From Oscillospiraceae bacterium (GTDB lineage Bacteria; Bacillota; Clostridia; Oscillospirales; CAG-272), in contig SVRJ01000008.1 in assembly GCA_015064885.1 (NCBI GenBank), forward strand, positions 1 through 64,000: a DNA stretch of 64,000 nucleotides, written 5' to 3'. The position numbers and the translations under genes were made by a program. The notes under the pieces are model-generated. The model did not search any database, was not told the DNA's origin, and was given only the letters and a program-made list of their open reading frames with translations. Each line of letters opens with the position of its first letter. Within the stretch, counting starts at the first letter, position 1. Below, in pieces: positions 53,841 through 63,132 of the stretch.

Positions 53841-55805
53841 TTAATACTTGCTCTCGACCTCAATAGTTTCTCCGGTGAGAACCTTTTGAGTATCAGAAAT
53901 TATTTTGTCTATCTGAGTGCTTATTACGTAGCGTCCGCCGACGCCGTTGAGTGTAACGTATGCCTTTCTCTCTGAGTATCTGTAGAATTTGAACTCATAG
54001 TCTCTTCCTGCAGTGGTATATCTGAAGGAAAGAATAAGCTTGCTCGGATCCGAGATGAGCTTATCCTCTTCTTCCTTTGTAAGCTCAAGGTCGCCCTCAT
54101 AGTTTGTATAGATGAGGACCTGGAAGAGCTTTCTGAACTGGGAGACGTCGATGACCTTATTCGGGTCCTTGAGATTTACGAGAAGGTTCTTTGAGGAGAT
54201 GCCTTCCGAGGTATCTGTATTCGAGTTGTCACAGAGGAAGGTGTAGTCAAAGCTGTTTGACTTTACGTTGAGTGTTTTAAGGAATGCTATATTGAAGGGA
54301 ACTATATCTCCCGAGATCCAGTGAGCGTCCTTCCACTCGATAAATCTGAAGTGCTCTGCCGAGACCTCAACTATCATATCGTAGATACCGCTGAGCACGT
54401 AGTAGGTTCCTCTTTCGGTCTTTTCACTGAATGCGATATCGTGCATAGTGTCCCGGAAGGTGAAGAACATTCTGTACGCCGGCTTATCCAGTCCGTATTC
54501 CTTGAGCTTATCCTTGATATTGCTCTCGGTGAGGTCTATATCTACCACGTTTACTCCGCTCTCTCTTGTAGAGAGGAGGTAGAGCGTCTGAAGAAGCGTA
54601 TCTATCGTATATTCGTTTACGTTAGAGATCTTCGGGGTTACGTCTATCTTTGTTTCCTTTCCGTCATCGTCCTCGGAGAGAAGCTCGTTGAACGAATAGT
54701 AAGGGGTATACTGGTATTCGGTATTCTGTCTTACCGAAAGGTCGAGGTATTCAAAGGTAACGAGGGGCTTCGTTTTGAACGGATCGTCAAAATCGGTGAC
54801 CGTGTTCCAGACGATAAAGTTTTCCACGAAGAAGTAATTGTTCATCGACATCGGGAGGTTGAGCACGGGAGTGCAGAGGCTCTCGATATCTGCGAGGAGG
54901 CAGTTATCCATTCCCGCAGAGGAGAGGACGTAGACTGCGTTTCTGCCCGCATACTGAACGTAATATCCGGCATTTGAGGGGATGGGGTCGCCGACGATGA
55001 CCTTATGAGTATTTCCCTTTATATCGGTAAGCTTATACCACGTGGGGGAATAGTTGTACTCGTTTCCGTCCTCGTCAACTCTGACCTCGTCAACCAGTCC
55101 GTACTCAGCGAGTCCGTACTTATTAACGTCGTCGGAGGTGAATTTCATCATCGAGAGTGTGTATCCGCAGGTTACGACAAGCTGTGCGAAGAGCTCGGGG
55201 CTATAGGGAATAGCTTCATGGCCCTTGATAACGAAATCCGTAGTTCCGTCATCGAGCTTTTGTCTTTCAAAGGTGTAGCTGCCCTTCTGGTTGTGCACCT
55301 CTATCTTCTGTACGCTTGCCTTTTCGGTGTGCGGGAACATGATTATTCTGTCACCGTTTCCGATCTGCTCGTTGTCCTCGGTGTCAACGTAAGCGTAATA
55401 GCTTACCTCACCGCTCTTTGCATCGACGTCAATTACGTTTCCCGCGAGGGTGACGTAGTGCTTTTTATCTTCGGTCATATTCAGCACGTAATCGTCGGTA
55501 TCGGTGATAACGTAGCTGCCTTGTCTTTGCGTTACGTAATACTTTTGTCCGTCGCCCTTGGTATCGTACCAGATATTTCTCGAAACTATCTTATGAACTA
55601 TTACGGCAGATGCACCGAGGAGGATGGTGAAGACGAGAAGTATACAGATAAGTCTCTTCTGCGTACGGAGAAGGCTCTTTTTCTTCTTCGGCTTTACCTC
55701 TTCTTTCTTTTCCGCCTTTCTTTTTTCCGAACGGGAGATAAATATCTCACCGTCCGTATTCATCTGCGTATCTTTTCTGTTATTATCGTTAAGGTTTCCG
55801 CTCAT
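53841..55805 (-). CDS. DUF4340 domain protein of a Gld-type ABC system
   Basis: 654 aa. A very basic cytoplasmic N-terminus (about 25-47), one membrane helix (50-72), then a large extracytoplasmic region. The DUF4340 pattern is seen in segments such as RQKLDDGTTDFVIKGHEAI and KYGLAEYGL. The ATG overlaps the GldG-like stop by 4 nt. In Bacteroidetes and many Clostridia, DUF4340 proteins travel with GldA/F/G-like ABC genes as here. Molecular role unknown. Confidence 0.8.
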   Translation of the reverse strand: MSGNLNDNNRKDTQMNTDGEIFISRSEKRKAEKKEEVKPKKKKSLLRTQKRLICILLVFTILLGASAVIVHKIVSRNIWYDTKGDGQKYYVTQRQGSYVITDTDDYVLNMTEDKKHYVTLAGNVIDVDAKSGEVSYYAYVDTEDNEQIGNGDRIIMFPHTEKASVQKIEVHNQKGSYTFERQKLDDGTTDFVIKGHEAIPYSPELFAQLVVTCGYTLSMMKFTSDDVNKYGLAEYGLVDEVRVDEDGNEYNYSPTWYKLTDIKGNTHKVIVGDPIPSNAGYYVQYAGRNAVYVLSSAGMDNCLLADIESLCTPVLNLPMSMNNYFFVENFIVWNTVTDFDDPFKTKPLVTFEYLDLSVRQNTEYQYTPYYSFNELLSEDDDGKETKIDVTPKISNVNEYTIDTLLQTLYLLSTRESGVNVVDIDLTESNIKDKLKEYGLDKPAYRMFFTFRDTMHDIAFSEKTERGTYYVLSGIYDMIVEVSAEHFRFIEWKDAHWISGDIVPFNIAFLKTLNVKSNSFDYTFLCDNSNTDTSEGISSKNLLVNLKDPNKVIDVSQFRKLFQVLIYTNYEGDLELTKEEEDKLISDPSKLILSFRYTTAGRDYEFKFYRYSERKAYVTLNGVGGRYVISTQIDKIISDTQKVLTGETIEVESKY

Positions 55806-57421
55806 GAGTATTTTCTCCTGATTATTACTACGCTGCCTACGACAAAGGTTATTGCCGCGGGAAGGATAATGAGAGTCCAGGTATACTGATCGGCAGCCGC
55901 TGTTGTAAGTCCTTCGATCTTTGTATTATCGAATATCTTGAGCTCGAGGCCTACAGGAACGAACTCCTTACCCATCGTATGCATCGAATACATAAGAAGG
56001 TCTGTATTACCGTAGGTATTTGACTGGAGGAACACGTTCTTCGCAAAGTCGATAGATCCGCACGCCCATACGTAGGAGCTGTCCGCGTTGCTGTTATCTA
56101 TCATTCTTTGCTCTCTCGTTACCGTCATGAGTCTGTATTTGTCAGTCTCGTTTGCGCTTCCTATAGTTTTACCGTTAGCAACAGTTTCCGCCGTGGGGTA
56201 AGAGGTAAATACGTCGTAAATATCTCTGTTTACGCCTGCGGAGGACATATACGTTCCGTAGGTGAACTGTTCTGTTGTGCCTGAGGATTCGGGGTTATCC
56301 TCGGGGTGATAGGTAACTATCTGGTAGGTATCGGGGTAAACGATAGGCATTACGTTCTTGAAGACCACCTTTGCGGGGGTACCGTAAGCGCGCATATCCT
56401 TATGAATGGAAGCACCGAGTCCTGAGGTTGTATAGTCGCCTATGATCGTAAGTCCGTCCTGGGTGAGAGCGTTCTGAGAATCCTTTACCTTAGCGGAGTA
56501 CTCTCTTCCGTCTGCGGGATCGGTATATCTGAGGAACTTGATTCCCCATTCCTCAAGGTATTCTTCAAAGTGGGGGAGCTTGGGGTTATCGGGGGACATA
56601 AACACCATCATAGCGTTGAGGCCGTCAAGGAAGACGTCAAGCTTTGATATTTCGCTTATATCCGAGATGCCCTCCTCCTTTACGAGGAAGTCGTCCGTCG
56701 GGTTATAGACTACCATGAGTCTGCATTCCTCGGGAATTTCTTCTGTTGCGAGGTTGATGGGCTGTATTCTGTAGCCTGTTTCAACGAGAACGTCAAGGAG
56801 TGCGGACGCATCCGAGTTGAAGGTCTCACCGTGGTTCTGCGTTATGCAGGCGATAGGGGATTCTGCCTTTGTTACAGAGAGGATAGCGGAGGAGAAGGTC
56901 TTCTCACCGCTGTAAGCCCAGGGCTCTGTATCCGTAGTGGTATTGAAGGTGAAGAAGGAGCGGAGCGCGTAGGTTGCCCATTCGGTACCGCTTTCAAAGA
57001 TAACGCTTGTCGAGTAGATAGCCTCGTCGCTCGAGCGCTTGAACTTATCTACCGAGGAAGGGTTCTTCCATATATCGAGGTACTTTATGTGTACGTTCGG
57101 GAATTTGTTTGCAAGCTCGAGTGCCGTATGGTGAACGTATCTCTGAGTTGTGTTATCCTCGAGGTTATCCGGCTGGTCGCAGAAGTAGATGGTTACGTCC
57201 TCGGTAACGTTCGAGAGGAGGTCGAAGCACGCATCGCTGAGGGTATAGAGGTCGGCCTTTGTCATATCGACGTACCAGAGGTACTTATCTGCGAGCATTG
57301 AGAAAATTACGTTTACAAGTATTACTGCTGCGATAAGGAGTATGCTGAGGACCGCAGACACGCTTCCGTATCTGAGGGCTCTGCTTTTGGCTCCCGTTCT
57401 GTTAATTCTGTTTATCTTCAT
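55802..57421 (-). CDS. GldG-like ABC transporter auxiliary protein
   Basis: 539 aa. One helix near 20-45, then WYVDMTKADLYTLSD, the typical start of the GldG / ABC_transp_aux extracytoplasmic domain, with an IFT52-like fold (ITQNHGET and the later RLMVVYNPTDDF segment). A second helix is at the very C-terminus (about 513-533). It probably forms the extracytoplasmic part of the transporter with the permease encoded upstream. Confidence 0.85.
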   Translation of the reverse strand: MKINRINRTGAKSRALRYGSVSAVLSILLIAAVILVNVIFSMLADKYLWYVDMTKADLYTLSDACFDLLSNVTEDVTIYFCDQPDNLEDNTTQRYVHHTALELANKFPNVHIKYLDIWKNPSSVDKFKRSSDEAIYSTSVIFESGTEWATYALRSFFTFNTTTDTEPWAYSGEKTFSSAILSVTKAESPIACITQNHGETFNSDASALLDVLVETGYRIQPINLATEEIPEECRLMVVYNPTDDFLVKEEGISDISEISKLDVFLDGLNAMMVFMSPDNPKLPHFEEYLEEWGIKFLRYTDPADGREYSAKVKDSQNALTQDGLTIIGDYTTSGLGASIHKDMRAYGTPAKVVFKNVMPIVYPDTYQIVTYHPEDNPESSGTTEQFTYGTYMSSAGVNRDIYDVFTSYPTAETVANGKTIGSANETDKYRLMTVTREQRMIDNSNADSSYVWACGSIDFAKNVFLQSNTYGNTDLLMYSMHTMGKEFVPVGLELKIFDNTKIEGLTTAAADQYTWTLIILPAAITFVVGSVVIIRRKYS

Positions 57422-57453
57422 TATATATTATTATCCTTTCGTCTTCTGTATGA

Positions 57454-58227
57454 TTATGACCAACGGCGTTTTTCGTAAACTCTTATTGTGAGGTAGACGA
57501 ACACGCCTGCAAAGGAGATATAATACAATAATGCCGAGAAGTCAAGCATTCCGTATCCGAAGTTACTGAATCTTGAGAATATGCTGAACCAGCTGAGCAC
57601 TGTTCTTACGACGTAGGAGCTGATAACTCTCGTTCCGTCAGAATCCTCACCCATGACAACGATGAGGTTAAGAACGAGCATGGAGGCTACGGCTGCTATT
57701 GTAATTACCGCCGCGGAGAGCTGATTTTCGGTAAGGCTGGAGATGAGCATACCTACAGCTATTATTGCGGCACCGATAAGGATAACACCGAGGAGGCTTC
57801 CGAGTATCTGACCCGAGTTAACTCCTATGAATTTTATCGAGTTGGGGTCTGCATCGCTCTGGGCCGCGCCGAGAACGTAGAGGGGGAAGAAGTTGACGCA
57901 GGAGGCGAGAACGCTTCCGAGGAAGAGGGTGAAGGCTGCGAAATACTTTCCGAGGACCATACCCGTGATAGTTACGGGGGCGGTAAGGAGGAGCTGTTCT
58001 GTCTTCATCTTCTTTTCTTCCGAGAAGAGTCTCATTGTGAGGAGGGGAATAAGTATTATAAAGGAGTATATCATGAACGTGAAGTAGCTTGTAGTTGAGT
58101 AGGACGCCTGCTGAAGCGTTGTATACGAGCAGAGGGCGGCACTCAAGGCAAGAAATACTCCCACGTAGACGTATCCTATTGCGTTTGTAAAGTAGGAACG
58201 CAATTCTTTTTTATATATGGCAAACAT
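57454..58227 (-). CDS. ABC-2 type permease, GldF-like
   Basis: 257 aa, six hydrophobic segments. Starts MFAIYKKELRSYFTNAIGYV, the usual N-terminus of ABC-2 permeases that lie with GldG; MRLFSEEKKMKTEQLLLTAP is the conserved coupling segment. Forms the membrane channel with the ATPase from the upstream gene. Ribosome-binding site weak. Confidence 0.88.
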   Translation of the reverse strand: MFAIYKKELRSYFTNAIGYVYVGVFLALSAALCSYTTLQQASYSTTSYFTFMIYSFIILIPLLTMRLFSEEKKMKTEQLLLTAPVTITGMVLGKYFAAFTLFLGSVLASCVNFFPLYVLGAAQSDADPNSIKFIGVNSGQILGSLLGVILIGAAIIAVGMLISSLTENQLSAAVITIAAVASMLVLNLIVVMGEDSDGTRVISSYVVRTVLSWFSIFSRFSNFGYGMLDFSALLYYISFAGVFVYLTIRVYEKRRWS

Positions 58228-58274
58228 TTTTGATGGACCTGATTTCCTTTCATTAATATTATATAGATCGGTAA

Positions 58275-59351
58275 TTATTCTTCGTCGTCATCGAGGTTGC
58301 TGACGTAGGAGGCTTTATCCGCTTCTGTCTTACGGATAATATCGTCTGCGGCGTTTATTTCCGCGCTCTTGGAGCTTCCCTTCTGGCGCTTGCTCTTTTC
58401 ACGGCGAAGCTTACTTTCATCCGTTTTGTTTACCACGGCTATGAAGATATCCTCAAGGCTCATACCGAGAGATTCAAGGCCTATGAGTGCCCAGCGTCTT
58501 TCGGCAAGCTCATAGAAGAGCTTCTTTCTTATATCGATTCCGTATTCGCTCTCAATAGTATACGTATACGCGTCTCCGTCGCGGAGGGCGAGGGGTTCTG
58601 CGTACACTACGCCTGTCATTCCTTTAAGGAGTGCGAGGACCTCCTTCTGAGGACCGCATATTTTGACGTTGAAGCGTCTGTTGTTTTCAACCGCCTTTGT
58701 GATATTCTCGGTGAGCTCGTCTGCTACTATCTTACCCTTATTGATAATGACTATTCTGTCGCAGACAGCCTGCACCTCCTGAAGGATATGGGTGGAGAGG
58801 ATGACCGTATGGTCGCGTCCGAGGTTTCTGATGAGGTTTCTTATTTCGATTATCTGCTTCGGGTCAAGTCCGACCGTCGGTTCGTCGAAGATGATGATAG
58901 GCGGGTTATTTATAAGTGCCTGCGCGATACCTACACGCTGGCGGTAGCCCTTGGAGAGGTTTTTGATAAGGCGTTTCATAACGTCGCTTATCTTAACGAC
59001 CTCGCACACCTCCTCGAGGTGTTTTTTTCTGTTGAGGGTACAGCCCTTGAGCTCGTACACGAAGTTAAGATATTCTTCAACAGTCATATCCGGATATACG
59101 GGGGGCTGTTCGGGAAGATATCCTATAAGCTTCTTTGCCGAGAGGGGGTCTGAGAGGACGTTGACGTCTCCTACCTTTACGACACCCGAATTACTCGAGA
59201 GATAGCCGGTAAGTATATTCATACACGTGCTTTTTCCTGCGCCGTTGGGGCCGAGGAAGCCTATTATCTCTCCTTTATCGACGTGGAAGCTGATATCGTC
59301 AAGTGCCTGTATACTTCCGTAGCTCTTGACAAGATGGTCGATCGTGATCAT
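58275..59351 (-). CDS. ABC transporter ATPase, GldA-like
   Basis: 358 aa from the ATG at 59351 (AAAGGAA upstream). Walker A GPNGAGKS (34-41), signature LSKGYRQR near 137, Walker B IIIFDEPTVGLD. A C-terminal extension (about 300-358) is basic, then acidic, and longer than in typical GldA. First gene of the operon; a 5' untranslated hairpin lies at 59384-59413. Confidence 0.9.
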   Translation of the reverse strand: MITIDHLVKSYGSIQALDDISFHVDKGEIIGFLGPNGAGKSTCMNILTGYLSSNSGVVKVGDVNVLSDPLSAKKLIGYLPEQPPVYPDMTVEEYLNFVYELKGCTLNRKKHLEEVCEVVKISDVMKRLIKNLSKGYRQRVGIAQALINNPPIIIFDEPTVGLDPKQIIEIRNLIRNLGRDHTVILSTHILQEVQAVCDRIVIINKGKIVADELTENITKAVENNRRFNVKICGPQKEVLALLKGMTGVVYAEPLALRDGDAYTYTIESEYGIDIRKKLFYELAERRWALIGLESLGMSLEDIFIAVVNKTDESKLRREKSKRQKGSSKSAEINAADDIIRKTEADKASYVSNLDDDEE

Positions 59352-59383
59352 ATTTATTCGATTCCTTTCCTTAATATCTATAT

Positions 59384-59413
59384 GCGGTATTTTCACAAAA
59401 AGGAGAAAACCGC
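59384..59413 (-). promoter_or_regulatory. 5'-UTR hairpin with possible anti-Shine-Dalgarno loop
   Basis: On the mRNA, GCGGTTTTC pairs with GAAAATACCGC (one bulge). The loop contains TCCTTT, complementary to the AAAGGA of the ATPase gene ribosome site about 20 nt downstream. Pairing could lower translation of the operon; inferred from complementarity only. Confidence 0.35.
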
Positions 59414-59433
59414 AAGTGAGTATTCTTCATTAT

Positions 59434-59442
59434 ATTATAACA
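59434..59442 (-). promoter_or_regulatory. Extended -10 promoter of the Gld-type operon
   Basis: TGTTATAAT on the minus strand, an extended -10 (TGN-TATAAT) without a good -35. Distance to the ATPase start is about 80 nt. Confidence 0.55.
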
Positions 59443-59574
59443 TAAATTTTTTGACGACCTATGAACAATTATTATTATTATCAGCATTTTAGGTAAATTC
59501 TTTTCGGGAAACTGTATTTATTGACTAAAAATCTTTTTACCGAGATGTTTTCGGCGATCATCTTCAGAATACTT

Positions 59575-59605
59575 CAAAAAAACCGACGCGCCACATGGCG
59601 CGTCG
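59575..59605 (-). terminator. Terminator after solute-binding protein 2
   Basis: 10 bp stem CCGACGCGCC/GGCGCGTCGG then seven T on the minus strand. Confidence 0.88.
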
Positions 59606-59677
59606 GGGTAGGTGCTGATATTATATTCGGTTTACGGCATTCGTCTCCGAGCGGGGAGGCTCAGAGGGGAAACGGTA

Positions 59678-61207
59678 TCATTCTTCGGCTGCCGCTACCT
59701 TATCAAACGCCTGCTGGATAGCGATAGCGTTATACTTTGCTGTTGTTTTTGCACCTGCTATAACAGAAGCAAACGAGCCTGTATAGCCTTCCTTTGCCTT
59801 GCTGTACATCTGGCTTTCCACAGAGGTGACAACGAGGGGACGGTCGAGCTCGAAGGTCTTCGAATCGAAGATGAGGTCGAGCATTTCAGCGTCGTCCGCC
59901 GTCTGTCCGAGTCGGAAGTCTGCGAGTCTTTCATAGAAGGCTTCGTTATAGTTATCTGTTTCGAGGTACTTTGAGTAATAAGCCATAGCTTCGATGATGG
60001 AGGCGGTTACCGAGATATCGTCGATTCCGTCATAGGGGATAGAGAGGGGGTAATGGTTATTACCTGATACCCAGCAATAATATCTGTCGTTTGTATCGAA
60101 GAGCATGGGAACGGGGATTATACCGTAATCAGACTTCATATCGATATAGCCGTTGACAGAGCTGAGGGCAGAGGAACGGAAGAGAGCCTGATCGTTTTTA
60201 AAGAGGGTGATCGCGTCATTCCAAACGCTTGTCATTCCTGCGACCTTTCCGTTATTTACAAGGCAGACGGACGGAGCGGAGGCGAGGAGGATAGCTTTAT
60301 CGAGAGCTTCGAGGAGGAGGGGGTCCTCAAGGCAGCTTTCGAGCGAGTCGTTATGGTTCTTTACAGTACGGAGTCCGGATCCGAGGAAGAAATAATAGGG
60401 TCCGGAGAGCTCGGAGAGGAGTCCGTAGGTATCCTCCATAGACTGTCCGTTTCCGTCGGGGTCTTCATAGAGGTCCTTACTCATTTCCATCATGGTATCG
60501 AAGGTCCACTTTTTATTGCGGACGAGGTCATAGAGATTTCCGTAAGACTCATTGAGCTTATACTTTTCATAGAGGTCTTTATTTACGGTGACCTGGATAG
60601 TACGGAGGTCATCTCTTATATTTATATCGCCTTCGAGGCAATAGAGGGCTTTACCCACCTGATATTCCTTTTGGATATTCTGATCCCAATAGCTGTTCTG
60701 AAGTCTGAGCTCGGGTATTTTATAGACGTTACGGAGGGCGCCTGCTCTTGCAAGCTGGAGGGTAGAGGAGCCTGTTGTATATATAGCGTCTGCTATATGC
60801 TCACCGCTTCCCGATCCTGCATTGAGTCTTACCTTATCATCGATCTTTGAGTCTTTGACAAGTGTAATTTCGCAGTTATACATTTGTTCGAGGGTAACCT
60901 CTCGCGTATAGAGGGCATCCGAGATAGCCTCACCTGTCTGGGCACCCGTTTCATTAGCGTACATTTCGAACCAGAGCTCGTTATCCTTTGCGAGGATGAT
61001 AAAGTTATATTCATCGCAATCTACGACCTCGGGGGCGAGCTCCTTAGTTTCCTCGGGGACTGTGGTGTTTTCATCGGATGGTGTCGTTACGTCACCCGGC
61101 GGTGTTGTTTCTGCGGGTGTATTTTCACCGCTGCAGGCTGCGAGCACGGACACGAGCATTACGAATACGAGTATGAGTGACAAAATTCTTTTAATGTCTT
61201 TCTTCAT
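59678..61207 (-). CDS. Extracellular solute-binding lipoprotein 2
   Basis: 509 aa. AAGGAGG 9 nt before the ATG. Lipobox LAAC, Thr/Pro-rich linker, then a domain with the features of sugar-type ABC binding proteins (SBP_bac_1-like): WTFDTMMEMSKDL, TALF-type segments with VNNGKVAGMTS, and SVNGYIDMKSDYGIIPVPM. Closely similar along its whole length to the next gene. No importer permease or ATPase of the usual sugar type is adjacent. Ligand unknown. Confidence 0.8.
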   Translation of the reverse strand: MKKDIKRILSLILVFVMLVSVLAACSGENTPAETTPPGDVTTPSDENTTVPEETKELAPEVVDCDEYNFIILAKDNELWFEMYANETGAQTGEAISDALYTREVTLEQMYNCEITLVKDSKIDDKVRLNAGSGSGEHIADAIYTTGSSTLQLARAGALRNVYKIPELRLQNSYWDQNIQKEYQVGKALYCLEGDINIRDDLRTIQVTVNKDLYEKYKLNESYGNLYDLVRNKKWTFDTMMEMSKDLYEDPDGNGQSMEDTYGLLSELSGPYYFFLGSGLRTVKNHNDSLESCLEDPLLLEALDKAILLASAPSVCLVNNGKVAGMTSVWNDAITLFKNDQALFRSSALSSVNGYIDMKSDYGIIPVPMLFDTNDRYYCWVSGNNHYPLSIPYDGIDDISVTASIIEAMAYYSKYLETDNYNEAFYERLADFRLGQTADDAEMLDLIFDSKTFELDRPLVVTSVESQMYSKAKEGYTGSFASVIAGAKTTAKYNAIAIQQAFDKVAAAEE

Positions 61208-61240
61208 TTGGAAAGGCCTCCTTTTTTTCTTTATACTTTA

Positions 61241-61269
61241 ATTATATCACATACGCTTATAATTGTCAA
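61241..61269 (-). promoter_or_regulatory. Promoter of solute-binding protein 2
   Basis: TTGACA, 17 bp, TATAAT on the minus strand, about 35 bp upstream of the ATG. Confidence 0.88.
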
Positions 61270-61282
61270 TAGGATATTAAAC

Positions 61283-61325
61283 AAAAAAAGAAGGGGCTGT
61301 CTCACCTGTGGAGGCGAGGCAGCCC
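61283..61325 (-). terminator. Terminator after solute-binding protein 1
   Basis: Stem GGGCTGCCTC/GAGACAGCCC (one mismatch) followed by CTTCTTTTTTTG on the minus strand. Confidence 0.8.
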
Positions 61326-61335
61326 AAATGTCAAA

Positions 61336-62874
61336 TTATTCTTCGGAAGCAGCGGCCTTATCGAATGCCTGCTGGAGAGCTATAGTATTGTACTTAGCAG
61401 TTGTCTTAACACTGTTGATGAAGGAAGCGAAGGAGCCTGTGTAGCCTGCCTTTGTCTTCGAGTACATTTCGCCCTCGAGCTTTGTAGCTACGAGAGGCTG
61501 GTCAAGCTCGAAGGTCTTCGAATCGAAGATGAGGTCGAGCATTTCAGCGTCGTCAGCTGTCTGGCCGAGACGGAAGTCTGCAAGTCTTTCATAGAATGCC
61601 TGGTTATAGTTATCTGTTTCGAGGTACTTGGAGTAGTAAGCCATAGCCTCGATAATAGTAGCTGTCATAGAGATATCCTCTACGCCTTCATAGGGGATAG
61701 CGAGCGGGTAGTGGTTACCTGCAGCGGTCCAGCAGTAGTATCTGTCATTTGTTTCGAAGAGCATAGGTATCGGAACGATTCCGTAATCAGACTTCATATC
61801 GATATAGCCGTTAACAGAGCTGAGTGCGGAGGATCTGAAGAGAGCCTGGTCGTTCTTGAAGAGAGTAATAGCGTCATCCCACGTGCTTGTCATACCGATG
61901 ATCTTACCGCTGTTTACTATACATACAGACGGTGTGGAAGCGAGGACCATTGCCTTATCAACGCCTTCAAGGAGGAGAGGATCGTCAAGGCAGCTTTCGA
62001 GAGAGTCGTTATTATTCTTAACTGCGCGGAGTCCCGAGCCGAGGAAGAAGTAGTAGGGAGCTGTTCCTTCTGCGAGGAGGCCGTATGTATCTTCCATAGA
62101 ATGTCCGTTAGCATCCGGGTCTTCATAGAGGTCCTTGCTCATTTCCATCATGAGATCGAACTTCCACTTCTTATTGCGGACGAGGTCATAGAGGTCACCG
62201 TAGGTCTCATTGAGCTTATATTTCTCATAGAGGTCCTTATTTACCGTGACCTGCATTGTACGGAGGTCGTCTCTGATATTTATATCGCCTTCGAGGCAAT
62301 AGAGGGCCTTACCGATCTGGTATTCCTTCTGGATATTCTGATCCCAGTAGCTGTTCTGAAGTCTGAGCTCGGGAATTCTGAGAACATCGCGGAGGGCACC
62401 TGTTTTTGCGAGGTTAAGTGTCTTTGTACCTGTGGTATAGAGTACATCTGCTATGTGGTCGCCGCCCGACTTATTATTGATATCGATCTTCTGGTCAGCG
62501 TCGCCGTCCTTCTTGAGGGTTATCTCGCAGTTATACATCTGCTCGATGGTTACCTCTCTTGTATAAAGGGCATCCGAGATAGCCTCACCTGTCTGCGCTC
62601 CTGTTTCGTTTGCATACATTTCGAACCAGAGCTCGTTATCCTTACAAAGGATAATAAACTCATACTTATCGCAATCGATAACAGCGGGAGCTTCTTCCTT
62701 GGTTTCTCCTTCGCCTGAAGTAACGTCTCCACCGCCCGAGGGTGTAGTTGCGTCGCCTCCGCCCTGGGGTGTTGTAACAGCGGGGTCGTTCGTACCGTTA
62801 CATGCAACGAGTGCTGTAAGAAGCATCAACACGATAAGCGCCAGCGAGGTGAATTTCGTGAATTTGTTTCGCAT
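61336..62874 (-). CDS. Extracellular solute-binding lipoprotein 1
   Basis: 512 aa from the ATG at 62874 (AGGAGG 7 nt upstream). Lipobox LVAC; Gly/Thr/Pro-rich linker of about 50 residues; then the same binding-protein domain as the downstream copy, differing mainly in the signal peptide, linker and scattered surface positions. The pair is a tandem duplication in which each copy kept its own promoter and terminator. Strong signals suggest high expression. Confidence 0.8.
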   Translation of the reverse strand: MRNKFTKFTSLALIVLMLLTALVACNGTNDPAVTTPQGGGDATTPSGGGDVTSGEGETKEEAPAVIDCDKYEFIILCKDNELWFEMYANETGAQTGEAISDALYTREVTIEQMYNCEITLKKDGDADQKIDINNKSGGDHIADVLYTTGTKTLNLAKTGALRDVLRIPELRLQNSYWDQNIQKEYQIGKALYCLEGDINIRDDLRTMQVTVNKDLYEKYKLNETYGDLYDLVRNKKWKFDLMMEMSKDLYEDPDANGHSMEDTYGLLAEGTAPYYFFLGSGLRAVKNNNDSLESCLDDPLLLEGVDKAMVLASTPSVCIVNSGKIIGMTSTWDDAITLFKNDQALFRSSALSSVNGYIDMKSDYGIVPIPMLFETNDRYYCWTAAGNHYPLAIPYEGVEDISMTATIIEAMAYYSKYLETDNYNQAFYERLADFRLGQTADDAEMLDLIFDSKTFELDQPLVATKLEGEMYSKTKAGYTGSFASFINSVKTTAKYNTIALQQAFDKAAASEE

Positions 62875-62910
62875 GATATTTCCTCCTGAAAATATTTTAT
62901 AGGTAGTATT

Positions 62911-62939
62911 ATTATACCACATCAATTGTGTTTTGTCAA
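62911..62939 (-). promoter_or_regulatory. Promoter of solute-binding protein 1
   Basis: TTGACA, 17 bp, TATAAT preceded by TGTGG on the minus strand. Confidence 0.88.
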
Positions 62940-63079
62940 TAGAATGTCACGCTTTTATTTACAAAACGAGGCGGCAGATCTTATCCTTCTGTTTTTTGTT
63001 TATTTTCGGGATCCTTTTTTCCGTTCCTCTGTCGCGTCTCCTCACCTGAATTCACACGCGGGGTAACTTCTCCTGAAAA

Positions 63080-63112
63080 ATGAAAGGCGGTCCGCAAAGG
63101 AGCAGACCGCCT
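63080..63112 (-). terminator. Terminator after the hydrogenase gene
   Basis: Stem AGGCGGTC/GACCGCCT extended by GC, followed by TTTCATTTTTC on the minus strand. Confidence 0.8.
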
Positions 63113-63132
63113 GTATTTGGTATCTTTAATTA

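Noticed and set aside
62980-63060. A 24-codon GTG-start frame with GGAG upstream, between the hydrogenase terminator and the next promoter
   Set aside because: Spacing of the ribosome site is long, the product is low-complexity and nothing supports it beyond chance.
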